Assembly (NCBI RefSeq): GCF_036860695.1
Contig: NZ_JAYKGJ010000002.1
Coordinates: 626,001-690,000 of the forward strand
Direction: 5' to 3'
Source: Rosettibacter firmus
GTDB taxonomy: Bacteria; Bacteroidota; Ignavibacteria; Ignavibacteriales; Melioribacteraceae
Length of the DNA stretch: 64,000 nt
Below the pieces are notes generated by a model that was not told the origin of the DNA, made no database searches, and saw only the letters and a program-made list of their open reading frames with translations. The first letter of the stretch is position 1, and every line of letters starts with the position of its first letter. Below, in pieces: positions 31,170-39,807 of this stretch. The position numbers were made by a program, and so were the translations under genes.

Positions 31170-32123
31170 TTAACCTGATTTATAGTTTGACAATAGTTCT
31201 TTTAATTTAGCTCGATTTTTTTCAATCTCAATTTCATAAAAATCTTTTTTTGTTCCTTTTGAATTTTTATAATGTACTTTATTAAATGCAAGATTAATGG
31301 CAGTTCTAAAATATTTTTTACGAATTTGTTCATCAATCCATCCTTTACGAAATCTTGATTTTGAACTTATAATGTTTATGTGAGATTCGGGAATAATATC
31401 TATTTTAGTTTCTTCCAGTAATTCATTTATTATAATTTCTTTTTCTCTCTTCAAAGAATATATAAAAATAGATACAAATAATATTATAAGTAAAATCATA
31501 AATAAAAATCCAAACAATAATGTTTCCGATTTACTAACCGATAAATTCCACATAAAATGAATTAAGATAGATAGAAGAATACCAAAAACAGGATATAAAA
31601 TTTTTAATGAGTAAGAAGAGAATTTTATCATTCCCAATGATGCACCAAATATTGAAGTTGAAATACAATGCATAACAGCTGAGAAAGAAGATCTTAATAA
31701 AATAAGTATAATTAAAATCTCAATTGTAGTACCAAAAGTAATGAAGTAAATAAAATTTTCTGTCATACCAAATCCAAGTCCAATTGCACCGCCGTATACT
31801 AATCCATCTGTAAAATTATCAAATTTTGTTGAACGAAAACTATAGAATAGAAACAATGCTTTTGATATTTCTTCTGCAATAGGAGCAGCTATTATGTTAG
31901 ATAATATTGAACTGCTAATTGTTGATTTGGATAAAATTATTACTAAAGATGAAATTAAATAATTTCCGAGAGCTCCGAAAAATATCGCTCCTAAAGCTCC
32001 CCACAAAAAATGTAATAATACATAACTTAATGGTTCACGTTCATATTTATCCATATACCATAACATAACTAAATACAATGTCATTGGTAATATTGATGCC
32101 AGTAAAGAAGTATATAGAAACAT
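31170..32123 (-). CDS. PrsW-family intramembrane metalloprotease
   Basis: This 317-residue protein has about eight membrane segments. Family motifs line up: PIAEEISKALFLFY (the metal-binding EE..K helix), DGLVYGGAIGLGFGMTEN, AVMHCISTSIFGA with a His, and SILIHFMWN with another His. PrsW-type proteases cut membrane anti-sigma factors or act in envelope stress. The C-terminal ~75 residues are a charged cytosolic tail. No anti-sigma factor gene is adjacent, so its substrate cannot be named. Confidence 0.85.
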   Translation of the reverse strand: MFLYTSLLASILPMTLYLVMLWYMDKYEREPLSYVLLHFLWGALGAIFFGALGNYLISSLVIILSKSTISSSILSNIIAAPIAEEISKALFLFYSFRSTKFDNFTDGLVYGGAIGLGFGMTENFIYFITFGTTIEILIILILLRSSFSAVMHCISTSIFGASLGMIKFSSYSLKILYPVFGILLSILIHFMWNLSVSKSETLLFGFLFMILLIILFVSIFIYSLKREKEIIINELLEETKIDIIPESHINIISSKSRFRKGWIDEQIRKKYFRTAINLAFNKVHYKNSKGTKKDFYEIEIEKNRAKLKELLSNYKSG

Positions 32124-32216
32124 TATAATTTAACCTTATTAAAATGAAAAGGGTTTTTCTTGATTATAAAAATCATCATGAGTATATTTTGAAACAAATT
32201 TTTGCTCTTTGTTAAA

Positions 32217-32714
32217 ATGATAATAAAATATACAAATTTTTCTGACGGTATACATCTAATAAGTTTTAACGAACCAGTAGAAAATTTAGGTTTGGACGAA
32301 TCATTTTTTGGTAATGTATTAGTCAACTGTAGAATGGATAAGTCTATTCATCAAATAGTTATTGATTTTGATGTTGAAGCAACATCACATTTAATTTGTG
32401 ATAGGTGTAATTCTGAATACGATGCAAAATTGACTAATCACTTTCAGATGAGTTATCTATTTGTAAGAGATGCAAAACGATTAGATGAATTCAATGTAAA
32501 ATATTTATCGCCAGACGAAGATAAAATTGATATTGATCAGGATGTTTTTGATTATGTTGAATTAGCAATACCGATGAAAAAATTATGTAGAGAAGATTGT
32601 AAAGGTTTATGCCCAGTATGTGGAACAAACCTAAATGAAAAACAGTGCGATTGTCATTTAAATACAAAAAATGATATTTGGGAACCATTAAAAAAATTGA
32701 AATTCAATAATTAA
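32217..32714 (+). CDS. DUF177 (YceD-like) zinc-ribbon protein upstream of rpmF
   Basis: This 165-residue protein has paired cysteines HLICDRCNSEYDA and CREDCKGLCPVCGTNLNE followed by CDCH. This is the pattern of DUF177/YceD proteins, which almost always precede rpmF and are linked to 23S rRNA maturation or accumulation. The ATG at 32217 is chosen; an in-frame TTG five codons earlier adds residues unlike the family start. Its promoter must lie in the short divergent gap with the PrsW gene. Confidence 0.88.
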   Translation: MIIKYTNFSDGIHLISFNEPVENLGLDESFFGNVLVNCRMDKSIHQIVIDFDVEATSHLICDRCNSEYDAKLTNHFQMSYLFVRDAKRLDEFNVKYLSPDEDKIDIDQDVFDYVELAIPMKKLCREDCKGLCPVCGTNLNEKQCDCHLNTKNDIWEPLKKLKFNN

Positions 32715-32727
32715 AAAGGGTTAAAAG

Positions 32728-32907
32728 ATGCCTAATCCAAAACGAAAGATGTCTAAGAGTAGAAGAGACAAGCGCAGGACTCACTATAAAGCAACTATAC
32801 CTACCTTAAGCCGCTGTTCAAATTGCGGAGAATTAAAGTTGAGTCATAGAGCATGTCCAAATTGCGGTTACTACGCCGGCAGATCGATGTTCGTACCAGA
32901 ATCATAA
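32728..32907 (+). CDS. rpmF: 50S ribosomal protein L32
   Basis: This is a 59-residue gene found by direct reading. It begins [17 protein letters not shown], then has [16 protein letters not shown], and [12 protein letters not shown] near the end. Cys30, Cys33, Cys43 and Cys46 make the zinc ribbon. Length and motifs match bacterial L32. AAAGGG stands about 8 bases before the ATG. It lies 13 bases after the DUF177 gene and 13 before plsX, the standard order leading into fatty acid genes, tying ribosome and lipid synthesis. Confidence 0.97.
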   Translation: MPNPKRKMSKSRRDKRRTHYKATIPTLSRCSNCGELKLSHRACPNCGYYAGRSMFVPES

Positions 32908-32920
32908 GTAATTAAATTAA

Positions 32921-33964
32921 ATGATAGAAAATCAATCAGACATCAAATGTAGAATTGCAGTTGATGCTATGGGGGGCGATTATGCCCCTTTAAATGTTAT
33001 TCTTGGTGCACTACAAGCTTATAATGAATCTGCTGACTTTGAACTGATCCTTGTAGGCAATAAAGAAAAAATTCTTCAGACTGCAAAACAAGAAAAAATA
33101 GAATTAGATGAAAATTTAATTTATCACGCACCAGATGTTATTGGTATGGATGAAACTCCTGTTACAGCTATTAAATCTAAACCAGAATCATCTATAGTTA
33201 TAGGTGCCAAATTAGTTAAAGAAAAAAAAGCTGATGCATTCGTAAGTGCTGGTAATACTGGTGCTGTGATGGCTGTTTCAACTTTAATTATGGGTAGAAT
33301 TAAAGGCGTAAGTAGACCAACAATTGGAGCAACTTTTCCTACTGAAAAAAATAAATATTGTATTGTTTTTGACGCAGGTGCAAGTGTTGATAGTAAACCT
33401 CAGCATCTATATGAATATGCTGTCTTAGGTTCCATCTTTGCAAGAGAAATTTATGGTATTCCTAATCCTTCTATTGGTATTCTAAGTGTTGGCGAAGAAG
33501 AATCCAAAGGAAATGAACTTGTATTTTCTACTTATAAATTATTGAAGGATTCTAATTTAAATTTTTTTGGTAATGTTGAAGGAAGAGATATATTAAAAGG
33601 AACTGTGGATATAGTCGTATGTGATGGTTTTGTTGGAAATATAATACTCAAATTTGGAGAAAGTGTTTTATCGCTATTAAAAACAAAAATAAAGAATTAT
33701 GCAAAGAAGGGTTTATTAAATAAATTAAAAGCACTTGTTGTTAAAAGTGTTTTGAAAGTTTCTTTAAAAGATATGGATTATCAATACTATGGAGGTGTTC
33801 CTTTACTTGGTGTTAATGGAATTAGTATTATAGGACACGGTTCAAGTTCTCCACTTGCAATTAAAAATATGGTGCTGAGAGCAAAAGAAATGTACGAAAA
33901 AAAATTAATACAAAAATTTCAGGAGGCTATTACTCAAAATGCAAAAATCTCACAAACCTATTAA
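32921..33964 (+). CDS. plsX: Phosphate acyltransferase
   Basis: This 347-residue PlsX makes acyl-phosphate from acyl-ACP for phosphatidic acid synthesis. Motifs are IAVDAMGGDYAPLNVILGAL, SAGNTGAVMAVS, DAGASVDSKPQHLYEYAVLG and CDGFVGNIILKFGE, ending with GVNGISIIGHGSSS. It is the first enzyme of the fatty acid cluster and overlaps fabH by 26 bases. Confidence 0.96.
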   Translation: MIENQSDIKCRIAVDAMGGDYAPLNVILGALQAYNESADFELILVGNKEKILQTAKQEKIELDENLIYHAPDVIGMDETPVTAIKSKPESSIVIGAKLVKEKKADAFVSAGNTGAVMAVSTLIMGRIKGVSRPTIGATFPTEKNKYCIVFDAGASVDSKPQHLYEYAVLGSIFAREIYGIPNPSIGILSVGEEESKGNELVFSTYKLLKDSNLNFFGNVEGRDILKGTVDIVVCDGFVGNIILKFGESVLSLLKTKIKNYAKKGLLNKLKALVVKSVLKVSLKDMDYQYYGGVPLLGVNGISIIGHGSSSPLAIKNMVLRAKEMYEKKLIQKFQEAITQNAKISQTY

Positions 33965-34946
33965 TGCTACCATAACTGCAGTTGGTATGTATGTACCGGA
34001 AAAAATATTAGATAATAAATACTTTGAATCCATTGTTGATACAAGTGATGAATGGATAACAACACGAACAGGTATCAAAGAAAGAAGAATCTTAGAAAAC
34101 GGTGGAACAAGTTTTATGGCTGTTGAAGCTATAAAAGATTTAATGAAAAACTTTCCTTTAAATCCCGAAGAAATTGATTTAATAATAGTTGCAACAATAA
34201 CTCCAGATATGTTTTTTCCATCTACAGCATGTTTAATCCAGGAAAAAATTGGAGCTAAAAATGCCTGGGGTTTCGATTTATCTGCGGCTTGTTCTGGTTT
34301 TTTATTTGCACTACAAACTGCAGCAAGTTTTATAGAAAGTGGTAGATATAAAAAGATTCTTGTTGTAGGTGCAGATAAAATGAGTAGCATTACAGATTAT
34401 ACAGATAGAAATAATTGCATTTTATTTGGAGATGCTGCATCTGTTGTTTTGGTAGAACCAATTGAAGACTTAAATTATGGAATTAAAGATTCAATTCTTT
34501 ACTGTGATGGTTCCGGAAAAGATACTCTTTATATGAAAGCAGGCGGTAGCCTTTTTCCAGCTTCTCAAGAAACCGTTGCAAATAGATGGCATTATATTTA
34601 TCAGGATGGTAAAACTGTATTTAAAGCTGCAGTTAAAGGTATGGCTGATGTATCTTATGAAATTATGAAAAGAAATAATTTGACTTCTGATGATATAGCT
34701 TATCTTGTACCTCATCAAGCTAATATGAGAATTATTGATGCTACAGCCGAAAGAATGGGTATTTCAAGAGATAAAGTAATGATAAATATTGATCGATATG
34801 GAAATACAACAGCTGCTACTATTCCTTTATGTTTGACAGAATATTATAAAGCTGGTAAATTGAAAAAAGGAGATAATTTAATACTTTCTGCTTTCGGAGC
34901 TGGTTATACCTGGGGTGCTATTTATTTAACCTGGAGTTTAGATTAA
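33939..34946 (+). CDS. fabH: 3-oxoacyl-[acyl-carrier-protein] synthase III
   Basis: This 335-residue initiating condensing enzyme joins acetyl-CoA (or a branched starter) to malonyl-ACP. The catalytic triad is present: Cys118 in DLSAACSGFLF, His in VPHQANMRI (near 258) and Asn in YGNTTAATIPL (near 288). AGGAGG at 33921-33926 precedes the ATG at 33939, which lies inside plsX. One base is shared with fabD (TAATG arrangement). Confidence 0.96.
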   Translation: MQKSHKPINATITAVGMYVPEKILDNKYFESIVDTSDEWITTRTGIKERRILENGGTSFMAVEAIKDLMKNFPLNPEEIDLIIVATITPDMFFPSTACLIQEKIGAKNAWGFDLSAACSGFLFALQTAASFIESGRYKKILVVGADKMSSITDYTDRNNCILFGDAASVVLVEPIEDLNYGIKDSILYCDGSGKDTLYMKAGGSLFPASQETVANRWHYIYQDGKTVFKAAVKGMADVSYEIMKRNNLTSDDIAYLVPHQANMRIIDATAERMGISRDKVMINIDRYGNTTAATIPLCLTEYYKAGKLKKGDNLILSAFGAGYTWGAIYLTWSLD

Positions 34947-35860
34947 TGGGTAAAAAAGCATTTATTTTCCCCGGTCAGGGTTCTCAATATGTTGGTATGA
35001 CTAAAGATTTATATGAAAATTCTATAGAAGCAAAAGAAATGATTCAAACTGCTGAAGAAGCAGTTAATATGCCATTATCTCAAATTATGTTTTATGGTCC
35101 CGAAGAAACATTAAAACAAACAGAGATTACTCAATTAGCAATATTTTTGCATAGTGCAATTCTTATTGGATTGATAAGAACAATCCAGCCCGATATGGTA
35201 GCAGGACATTCATTAGGAGAATATTCAGCGTTGTTTTCTGCAAATGCAATCCAGTTTTATGATGCTATTAAACTTGTGCATTTACGTGGAAAAGCCATGG
35301 CAAAAGCAAGTTTAGAAAATAAAGGAACTATGGCTGCAATTATTGGACTATCACAGGATAAGTTAATTGAAATTTGTGAAATTGCAGCAAATGATGGAAT
35401 AGTTCAATGTGCTAATTTTAATTCTCCAGGTCAAATTGTAATTTCTGGTTCGGTAGAAGGTGTTCAAAAAGCAATGCAATTAGCTAAAGAAGCTGGAGCT
35501 AAACTTGTAAAAGAACTTGTAGTTAGTGGTGCATTTCATTCTCAATTAATGAAAAATGCTCAGGAAAAATTTGCTGAATCTCTTTCGTCTGTTAATTTAT
35601 ACGATGCTAAAGTTCCTGTTTATGCAAATGTAACAGCAAAACCTGTTCAAAATAAAGAAGAAATTAAAAAATTACTTTTTGATCAGATCGTAAATCCTGT
35701 TAGGTGGGAAGAAACTATAATTAATATGATAAATGATGGAGCTGATGAATTCTATGAAATTGGTCCGGGTAAAGTATTACAGGGTTTGGTTAAAAGAATT
35801 AATCCAGATGTTAAAATTTTTGGAATAGATAAATATTCTGAAGTTGAAAGGTATATTTAA
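34946..35860 (+). CDS. fabD: Malonyl CoA-acyl carrier protein transacylase
   Basis: This 304-residue transacylase loads malonyl groups on ACP. The nucleophile is Ser89 in AGHSLGEYSALFSA; the opening FIFPGQGSQYVGMTKDLYE and the catalytic His in SGAFHSQLM are intact. It overlaps both neighbours by one base, so translation of fabH, fabD and the following cysteine-rich gene is tightly coupled. Confidence 0.96.
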   Translation: MGKKAFIFPGQGSQYVGMTKDLYENSIEAKEMIQTAEEAVNMPLSQIMFYGPEETLKQTEITQLAIFLHSAILIGLIRTIQPDMVAGHSLGEYSALFSANAIQFYDAIKLVHLRGKAMAKASLENKGTMAAIIGLSQDKLIEICEIAANDGIVQCANFNSPGQIVISGSVEGVQKAMQLAKEAGAKLVKELVVSGAFHSQLMKNAQEKFAESLSSVNLYDAKVPVYANVTAKPVQNKEEIKKLLFDQIVNPVRWEETIINMINDGADEFYEIGPGKVLQGLVKRINPDVKIFGIDKYSEVERYI

Positions 35861-36477
35861 TGTCAAATCAATTTGAAAAGAAAATTAATGGACTTTATAT
35901 TGATCCAATTATTTTCACACATAAATTTGTTAACCGTTGTGATGTGTGTATTTGTTCGGGTGAATGCTGTTATTATGGTGTTTATACCGATAAGAAAGAA
36001 TATGAAAAAATTCTTTCTATAAAAGATCAAATAATATCTATTATGGATGATTCACAATGCAAAGATCCAGATAAGTGGTTTGAAGAACCTGAAGAAGATA
36101 AAGATTTTGAATCTGGAATTGCAATAGGCACAGAAGTGTACAATGGTAAATGTGTTTTTCTTGATAAACAGGGTTTTTGTACACTTCAAAAAATTGCATT
36201 AATGAATGGTGAATATAAATGGAAATACAAACCTTTATATTGTATACTATTTCCACTTGTAGTTTATGAAGGTGTACTTACTATTGATGATGACCATTTA
36301 AGTAGAATGCATTATTGTAATAAAATTCAAAATCAGGTTTCTACTGTTTTTGATGCATGTAAACATGAACTTTTACATTTACTTGGAGAAAAAGGTTATC
36401 AAGAACTTCTGGAATACCGTAATGAATATTTTAATCAAATAAAAAGTGAGGGAATTAAAGATGAAATTACAAAATAA
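35860..36477 (+). CDS. DUF3109 family cysteine-rich protein
   Basis: This 205-residue protein has CDVCICSGECCYYGVY near residue 26, then CVFLDKQGFCTLQ, and PLYCILFPLVV, with further Cys at MHYCNK and DACKHE. The pattern fits DUF3109, a family of unknown function whose cysteines suggest iron-sulfur or zinc binding, akin to YkgJ-type proteins. It is embedded between fabD (one-base overlap) and fabG (17-base overlap), so it is expressed with fatty acid synthesis genes. No function can be stated. Confidence 0.8.
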   Translation: MSNQFEKKINGLYIDPIIFTHKFVNRCDVCICSGECCYYGVYTDKKEYEKILSIKDQIISIMDDSQCKDPDKWFEEPEEDKDFESGIAIGTEVYNGKCVFLDKQGFCTLQKIALMNGEYKWKYKPLYCILFPLVVYEGVLTIDDDHLSRMHYCNKIQNQVSTVFDACKHELLHLLGEKGYQELLEYRNEYFNQIKSEGIKDEITK

Positions 36478-37228
36478 AAAAGCAATTGTAACTGGTGGTT
36501 CAAGAGGAATTGGTAAAGCAATTGTAGAACAATTAGCACGTGAAGGCTGCAGCGTTGTTTTTACATATTTTGCCCCAAATGAAGAATTATTAAAAATTGA
36601 AGAAGAAAATGCAAAAAAGGTCGAAGCAGAATTAAATACAGATAATGTTAAGGTAATTGGATATGTTGCAGATGCATCTTCGTTTAAAGCAGCTCAGGAT
36701 ACTGTAAATTTTACTTTGGAAAAATTTGGTAGCATTGATATATTAGTAAACAATGTTGGAATAACTAAAGATAATTTATTACTAAGAATGAGTGAAGAAG
36801 ATTTTGACCTGGTTCTTAACATAAATCTAAAAAGCGTTTTTAATTATACTAAAGCAGTAATAAAAAACATGATAGCACAACGTTACGGAAAAATAGTTAA
36901 TATAAGTTCAGTTGTTGGAATTATTGGTAATCCAGGTCAGGCAAATTATGTAGCTTCTAAAGCTGGAGTTATTGGATTAACAAAATCCAATGCAAAGGAA
37001 TTTGCTTCCAGAAATATTAATATTAATGCAGTTGCCCCAGGTTTTATAGAGACAGATATGACTCGCAAATTAACAGAGCAACAAAGAGAAGCCTATTTAA
37101 ATTTTGTCCCGCTTAAAAGATTTGGTACACCAGAAGATGTAGCTAAAGTAGTTGCATTTTTATGTAGCGATGATGCAAATTATATAACTGGACAGGTAAT
37201 TTCTGTTGATGGCGGAATGGCTATGTAA
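36461..37228 (+). CDS. fabG: 3-oxoacyl-[acyl-carrier-protein] reductase
   Basis: This short-chain dehydrogenase of about 255 residues reduces 3-ketoacyl-ACP with NADPH. It has the TGGSRGIGKAI nucleotide-binding motif, NNVGITKDNLLLRM, catalytic Ser in NISSVVGIIG, YVASKAGV with the Tyr/Lys pair, and the closing ITGQVISVDGGMAM. The ATG at 36461 is preferred (GAGGGA upstream); an in-frame GTG at 36446 would add five unusual residues. The gene begins inside the DUF3109 frame. Confidence 0.95.
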   Translation: MKLQNKKAIVTGGSRGIGKAIVEQLAREGCSVVFTYFAPNEELLKIEEENAKKVEAELNTDNVKVIGYVADASSFKAAQDTVNFTLEKFGSIDILVNNVGITKDNLLLRMSEEDFDLVLNINLKSVFNYTKAVIKNMIAQRYGKIVNISSVVGIIGNPGQANYVASKAGVIGLTKSNAKEFASRNININAVAPGFIETDMTRKLTEQQREAYLNFVPLKRFGTPEDVAKVVAFLCSDDANYITGQVISVDGGMAM

Positions 37229-37290
37229 TATCAATTAAACTTAGAATAAATTTCTAAATAACCATATTTAATAACAGTAAAGGAGAAAAA

Positions 37291-37524
37291 ATGGATATCG
37301 AAGCAAAAGTAAAAGAAATTATTATGGATAAACTCGGTGTTGAAGAGTCCCAAATAACACCGGAAGCATCCTTTACAAAAGATTTAGGTGCAGATTCACT
37401 CGATATAGTCGAATTAGTTATGGGTTTTGAATCTGCATTCGGAATTTCAATTTCCGATGAAGATGCAGAAAAAATCTCTACTGTTGGTGATGCTATAAAA
37501 TATTTAAAAGAAAAAGTAAGTTAA
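37291..37524 (+). CDS. acpP: Acyl carrier protein
   Basis: This 77-residue acidic four-helix protein carries the phosphopantetheine attachment Ser36 in [24 protein letters not shown] lies just before the ATG. The gene is separated from fabG by 62 bases and followed by a perfect 12-bp hairpin before fabF, which may tune the high ACP level relative to flanking enzymes. Confidence 0.98.
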   Translation: MDIEAKVKEIIMDKLGVEESQITPEASFTKDLGADSLDIVELVMGFESAFGISISDEDAEKISTVGDAIKYLKEKVS

Positions 37525-37532
37525 TTTAATAA

Positions 37533-37569
37533 AGGCTGTCTATAAATTTACATTTGATATAGACAGCCT
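37533..37569. other. Perfect 12-bp hairpin between acpP and fabF
   Basis: AGGCTGTCTATA (37533-37544) and TATAGACAGCCT (37558-37569) pair perfectly around a 13-base loop. No T-run follows, so this is not a classic intrinsic terminator. A 3'-end stabiliser, processing site or weak attenuator of the abundant acpP message is more likely. Its AGGCTGTC core recurs in the terminator at 59422. Confidence 0.6.
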
Positions 37570-37611
37570 AAAAATTAATATTATTTTATACATTGAGAAG
37601 AGAGAAACATT

Positions 37612-38856
37612 ATGAATAAAAGAAGAGTAGTAATTACTGGACTTGGTGCAGTGACACCAATAGGAAATAATGTTCAAGAATTATGGGAAGGTATAATTAC
37701 TGGAAGAAATGGGGCAGGAAAGATAACTCGATTTGACACTTCGAAATTTGCTACTCAATTTGCCTGTGAAGTAAAAAATTTTGATCCTTCTCTTTATATA
37801 GATAAAAAAGAATTAAAAAGAATGGATTTATATACACATTTTGCTCTTGCTTCTGCTGCAATGGCATTGGAAGATTCTAAATTAGATTTATCTAAAATTA
37901 ATTTAGAAAGAGCAGGTGTTGTTTTTGGAAGTGGTATAGGAGGCATTTATACATTTGAAGAACAACATAATGCATTTCTTGAAGGAGGAGTAAAACGTGT
38001 TAGTCCATTTTTTGTTCCTATGATGATTCCTGATATTGCAGCTGGCTATATTTCAATAAAATATGGATTTAAGGGTCCCAACTATGCAACTGTTTCTGCT
38101 TGTGCAACTTCATCTCATGCAATAGCCGATGCATTTATTCTTATTCAGCGTGGTTCTGCTGATGTAATGATTTGTGGTGGATCAGAAGCTCCAATTACAC
38201 AAATGTCAATCGCTGGGTTTAATGCTGCTCGTGCTTTATCTACCTGGAATGATAGATATCTCGAAGCTTGTCGACCTTTTGATAAGGATAGAAATGGTTT
38301 TGTTATGGGTGAAGGTGGTGGCGTTCTTATTATTGAAGAACTTGAACATGCATTAAATAGAGGTGCAAAAATTTATGCCGAAATTGTGGGCGTTGGTTTA
38401 ACAGGTGATGCTTTTCATATAACTGCTCCTGCACCTAATGGAGAAGGTGCAGTCCGTTCAATGAAAGAAGCACTACGAGATGCCAATGTTGATCCTTCAG
38501 TTGTTGATTACATAAATGCTCATGGTACATCTACAGAATTAAACGACGTTAACGAAACAAAAGCAATTAAAACTGTATTTGGTGAACATGCTTACAAATT
38601 AGCTATTAGCTCAACTAAATCTATGACAGGACACTTACTTGGTGCGGCTGGAGCTGTAGAAGCTATTATAACAACTCTTGCTATTGTTAATAGTACTGTT
38701 CCTCCAACGATTAATTTAGATGAACCAGATCCTGAATGCGATTTAAACTATACTCCTAAAAAAGCAGTTAAAAGAGAAATTAATTATGCACTTAGCAATA
38801 CATTTGGTTTTGGTGGTCATAATGCATCTATTTTATTTAAAAAATTTGAAGGTTAA
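37612..38856 (+). CDS. fabF: 3-oxoacyl-[acyl-carrier-protein] synthase II
   Basis: This 414-residue elongating condensing enzyme has the Cys-His-His triad: Cys164 in VSACATSSHA, His near 304 in NAHGTSTELND, and His near 340 in SMTGHLLGAAGA. The start RRVVITGLGAVTPIG and the FGFGGHNAS end are typical. GAAGAGAGA precedes the ATG. It follows the acpP hairpin and precedes rnc by 8 bases. Confidence 0.96.
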   Translation: MNKRRVVITGLGAVTPIGNNVQELWEGIITGRNGAGKITRFDTSKFATQFACEVKNFDPSLYIDKKELKRMDLYTHFALASAAMALEDSKLDLSKINLERAGVVFGSGIGGIYTFEEQHNAFLEGGVKRVSPFFVPMMIPDIAAGYISIKYGFKGPNYATVSACATSSHAIADAFILIQRGSADVMICGGSEAPITQMSIAGFNAARALSTWNDRYLEACRPFDKDRNGFVMGEGGGVLIIEELEHALNRGAKIYAEIVGVGLTGDAFHITAPAPNGEGAVRSMKEALRDANVDPSVVDYINAHGTSTELNDVNETKAIKTVFGEHAYKLAISSTKSMTGHLLGAAGAVEAIITTLAIVNSTVPPTINLDEPDPECDLNYTPKKAVKREINYALSNTFGFGGHNASILFKKFEG

Positions 38857-38864
38857 TTCAATTT

Positions 38865-39617
38865 TTGATAGTGTTAAAGAAGCTTTTTAAAAAAGACAAT
38901 ATAAAAGTTAATTTTAATCACCTGATAAATAAAAAAGCTCTTGAATCTCTATTAGGATTTAAGATTAAAAATAAAATACTATACCTCAAGGCATTAACTC
39001 ATTCATCTTTTATCGAAACACATCCAGAACTTGAAAAATCTAATGAACGACTTGAATTTCTTGGAGATTCTGTTTTAAACTTAGTTGTTGCACATTATCT
39101 TTTCGAAAAATATAGAAATGAAGGAGAAGGATTTTTAACTAAAGTGAGAGCTTCTCTTGTAAATAGAAATCGATTATATGAAATAGCAGAAAAACTTAAT
39201 CTAAAGGATTTTCTTTTATACAATGAAAAATATGTTGACAAAAATGATGAAGGTTTTAAAACAATATTAGCAGATACTTTAGAAGCACTTATAGGTGCAA
39301 TCTTTTCAGATAGAGGTTTTAATGTTGCTTCTGAGTTTATTATCAAAAAAATTATTAAACCATATGAAAAAAATCATGAGTATCTTATTGATACTAATTA
39401 TAAAGGACAATTACTTGAATTTACACATGCAAATAAACTTCAAACACCAAAATATGTAGTTATAAGCGAAGAAGGACCTGAGCACAAAAAAGTGTTTGTT
39501 GTGGATGTTTATATTGGGAATGAAAAAATGGGGACAGGGAAAGGAAAAAACAAAAAAACAGCTGAACAAAATGCATCGAGAATTGCTTTAATGAAATTAA
39601 GTAAAAATCTGGATTGA
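38865..39617 (+). CDS. rnc: Ribonuclease III
   Basis: This double-strand-specific RNase has the signature NERLEFLGDSVLNLVVAHYL, the second catalytic region DTLEALIGAIFSDRG, and a C-terminal double-stranded-RNA-binding domain (about 175-245, ending KNKKTAEQNASRIALMKL). There is no in-frame ATG before the conserved domain, so the start must be TTG 38865 or GTG 38871; the GAAGG site lies at the end of fabF. Its position after fabF/acpP is conserved in many bacteria. Confidence 0.95.
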   Translation: MIVLKKLFKKDNIKVNFNHLINKKALESLLGFKIKNKILYLKALTHSSFIETHPELEKSNERLEFLGDSVLNLVVAHYLFEKYRNEGEGFLTKVRASLVNRNRLYEIAEKLNLKDFLLYNEKYVDKNDEGFKTILADTLEALIGAIFSDRGFNVASEFIIKKIIKPYEKNHEYLIDTNYKGQLLEFTHANKLQTPKYVVISEEGPEHKKVFVVDVYIGNEKMGTGKGKNKKTAEQNASRIALMKLSKNLD

Positions 39618-39807
39618 ATTTTATTTTCTTAACTAAAATTTTTTTACACACCTATTTATTAACATATCTTAATAAATCTTGCTTAAAAGTTTATACTAAA
39701 TTTTTATTTGACTGCCATTTTTATTTTAATATTTGTCATAATGTATTCTAACCATTTTAACTATATTTACTTACTAAAATATTTAAAAATATTTAAAGGT
39801 TTTAATT

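Noticed and set aside
32202-32216. TTG start for the DUF177 gene
   Set aside because: The ATG at 32217 gives a normal family N-terminus and the extra five residues have no support.
39618-39807. Possible glycine riboswitch or promoter before gcvP
   Set aside because: No paired glycine-aptamer pattern was found; the region is plain AT-rich DNA with a short AAATATTTAA direct repeat near the start that is probably compositional.
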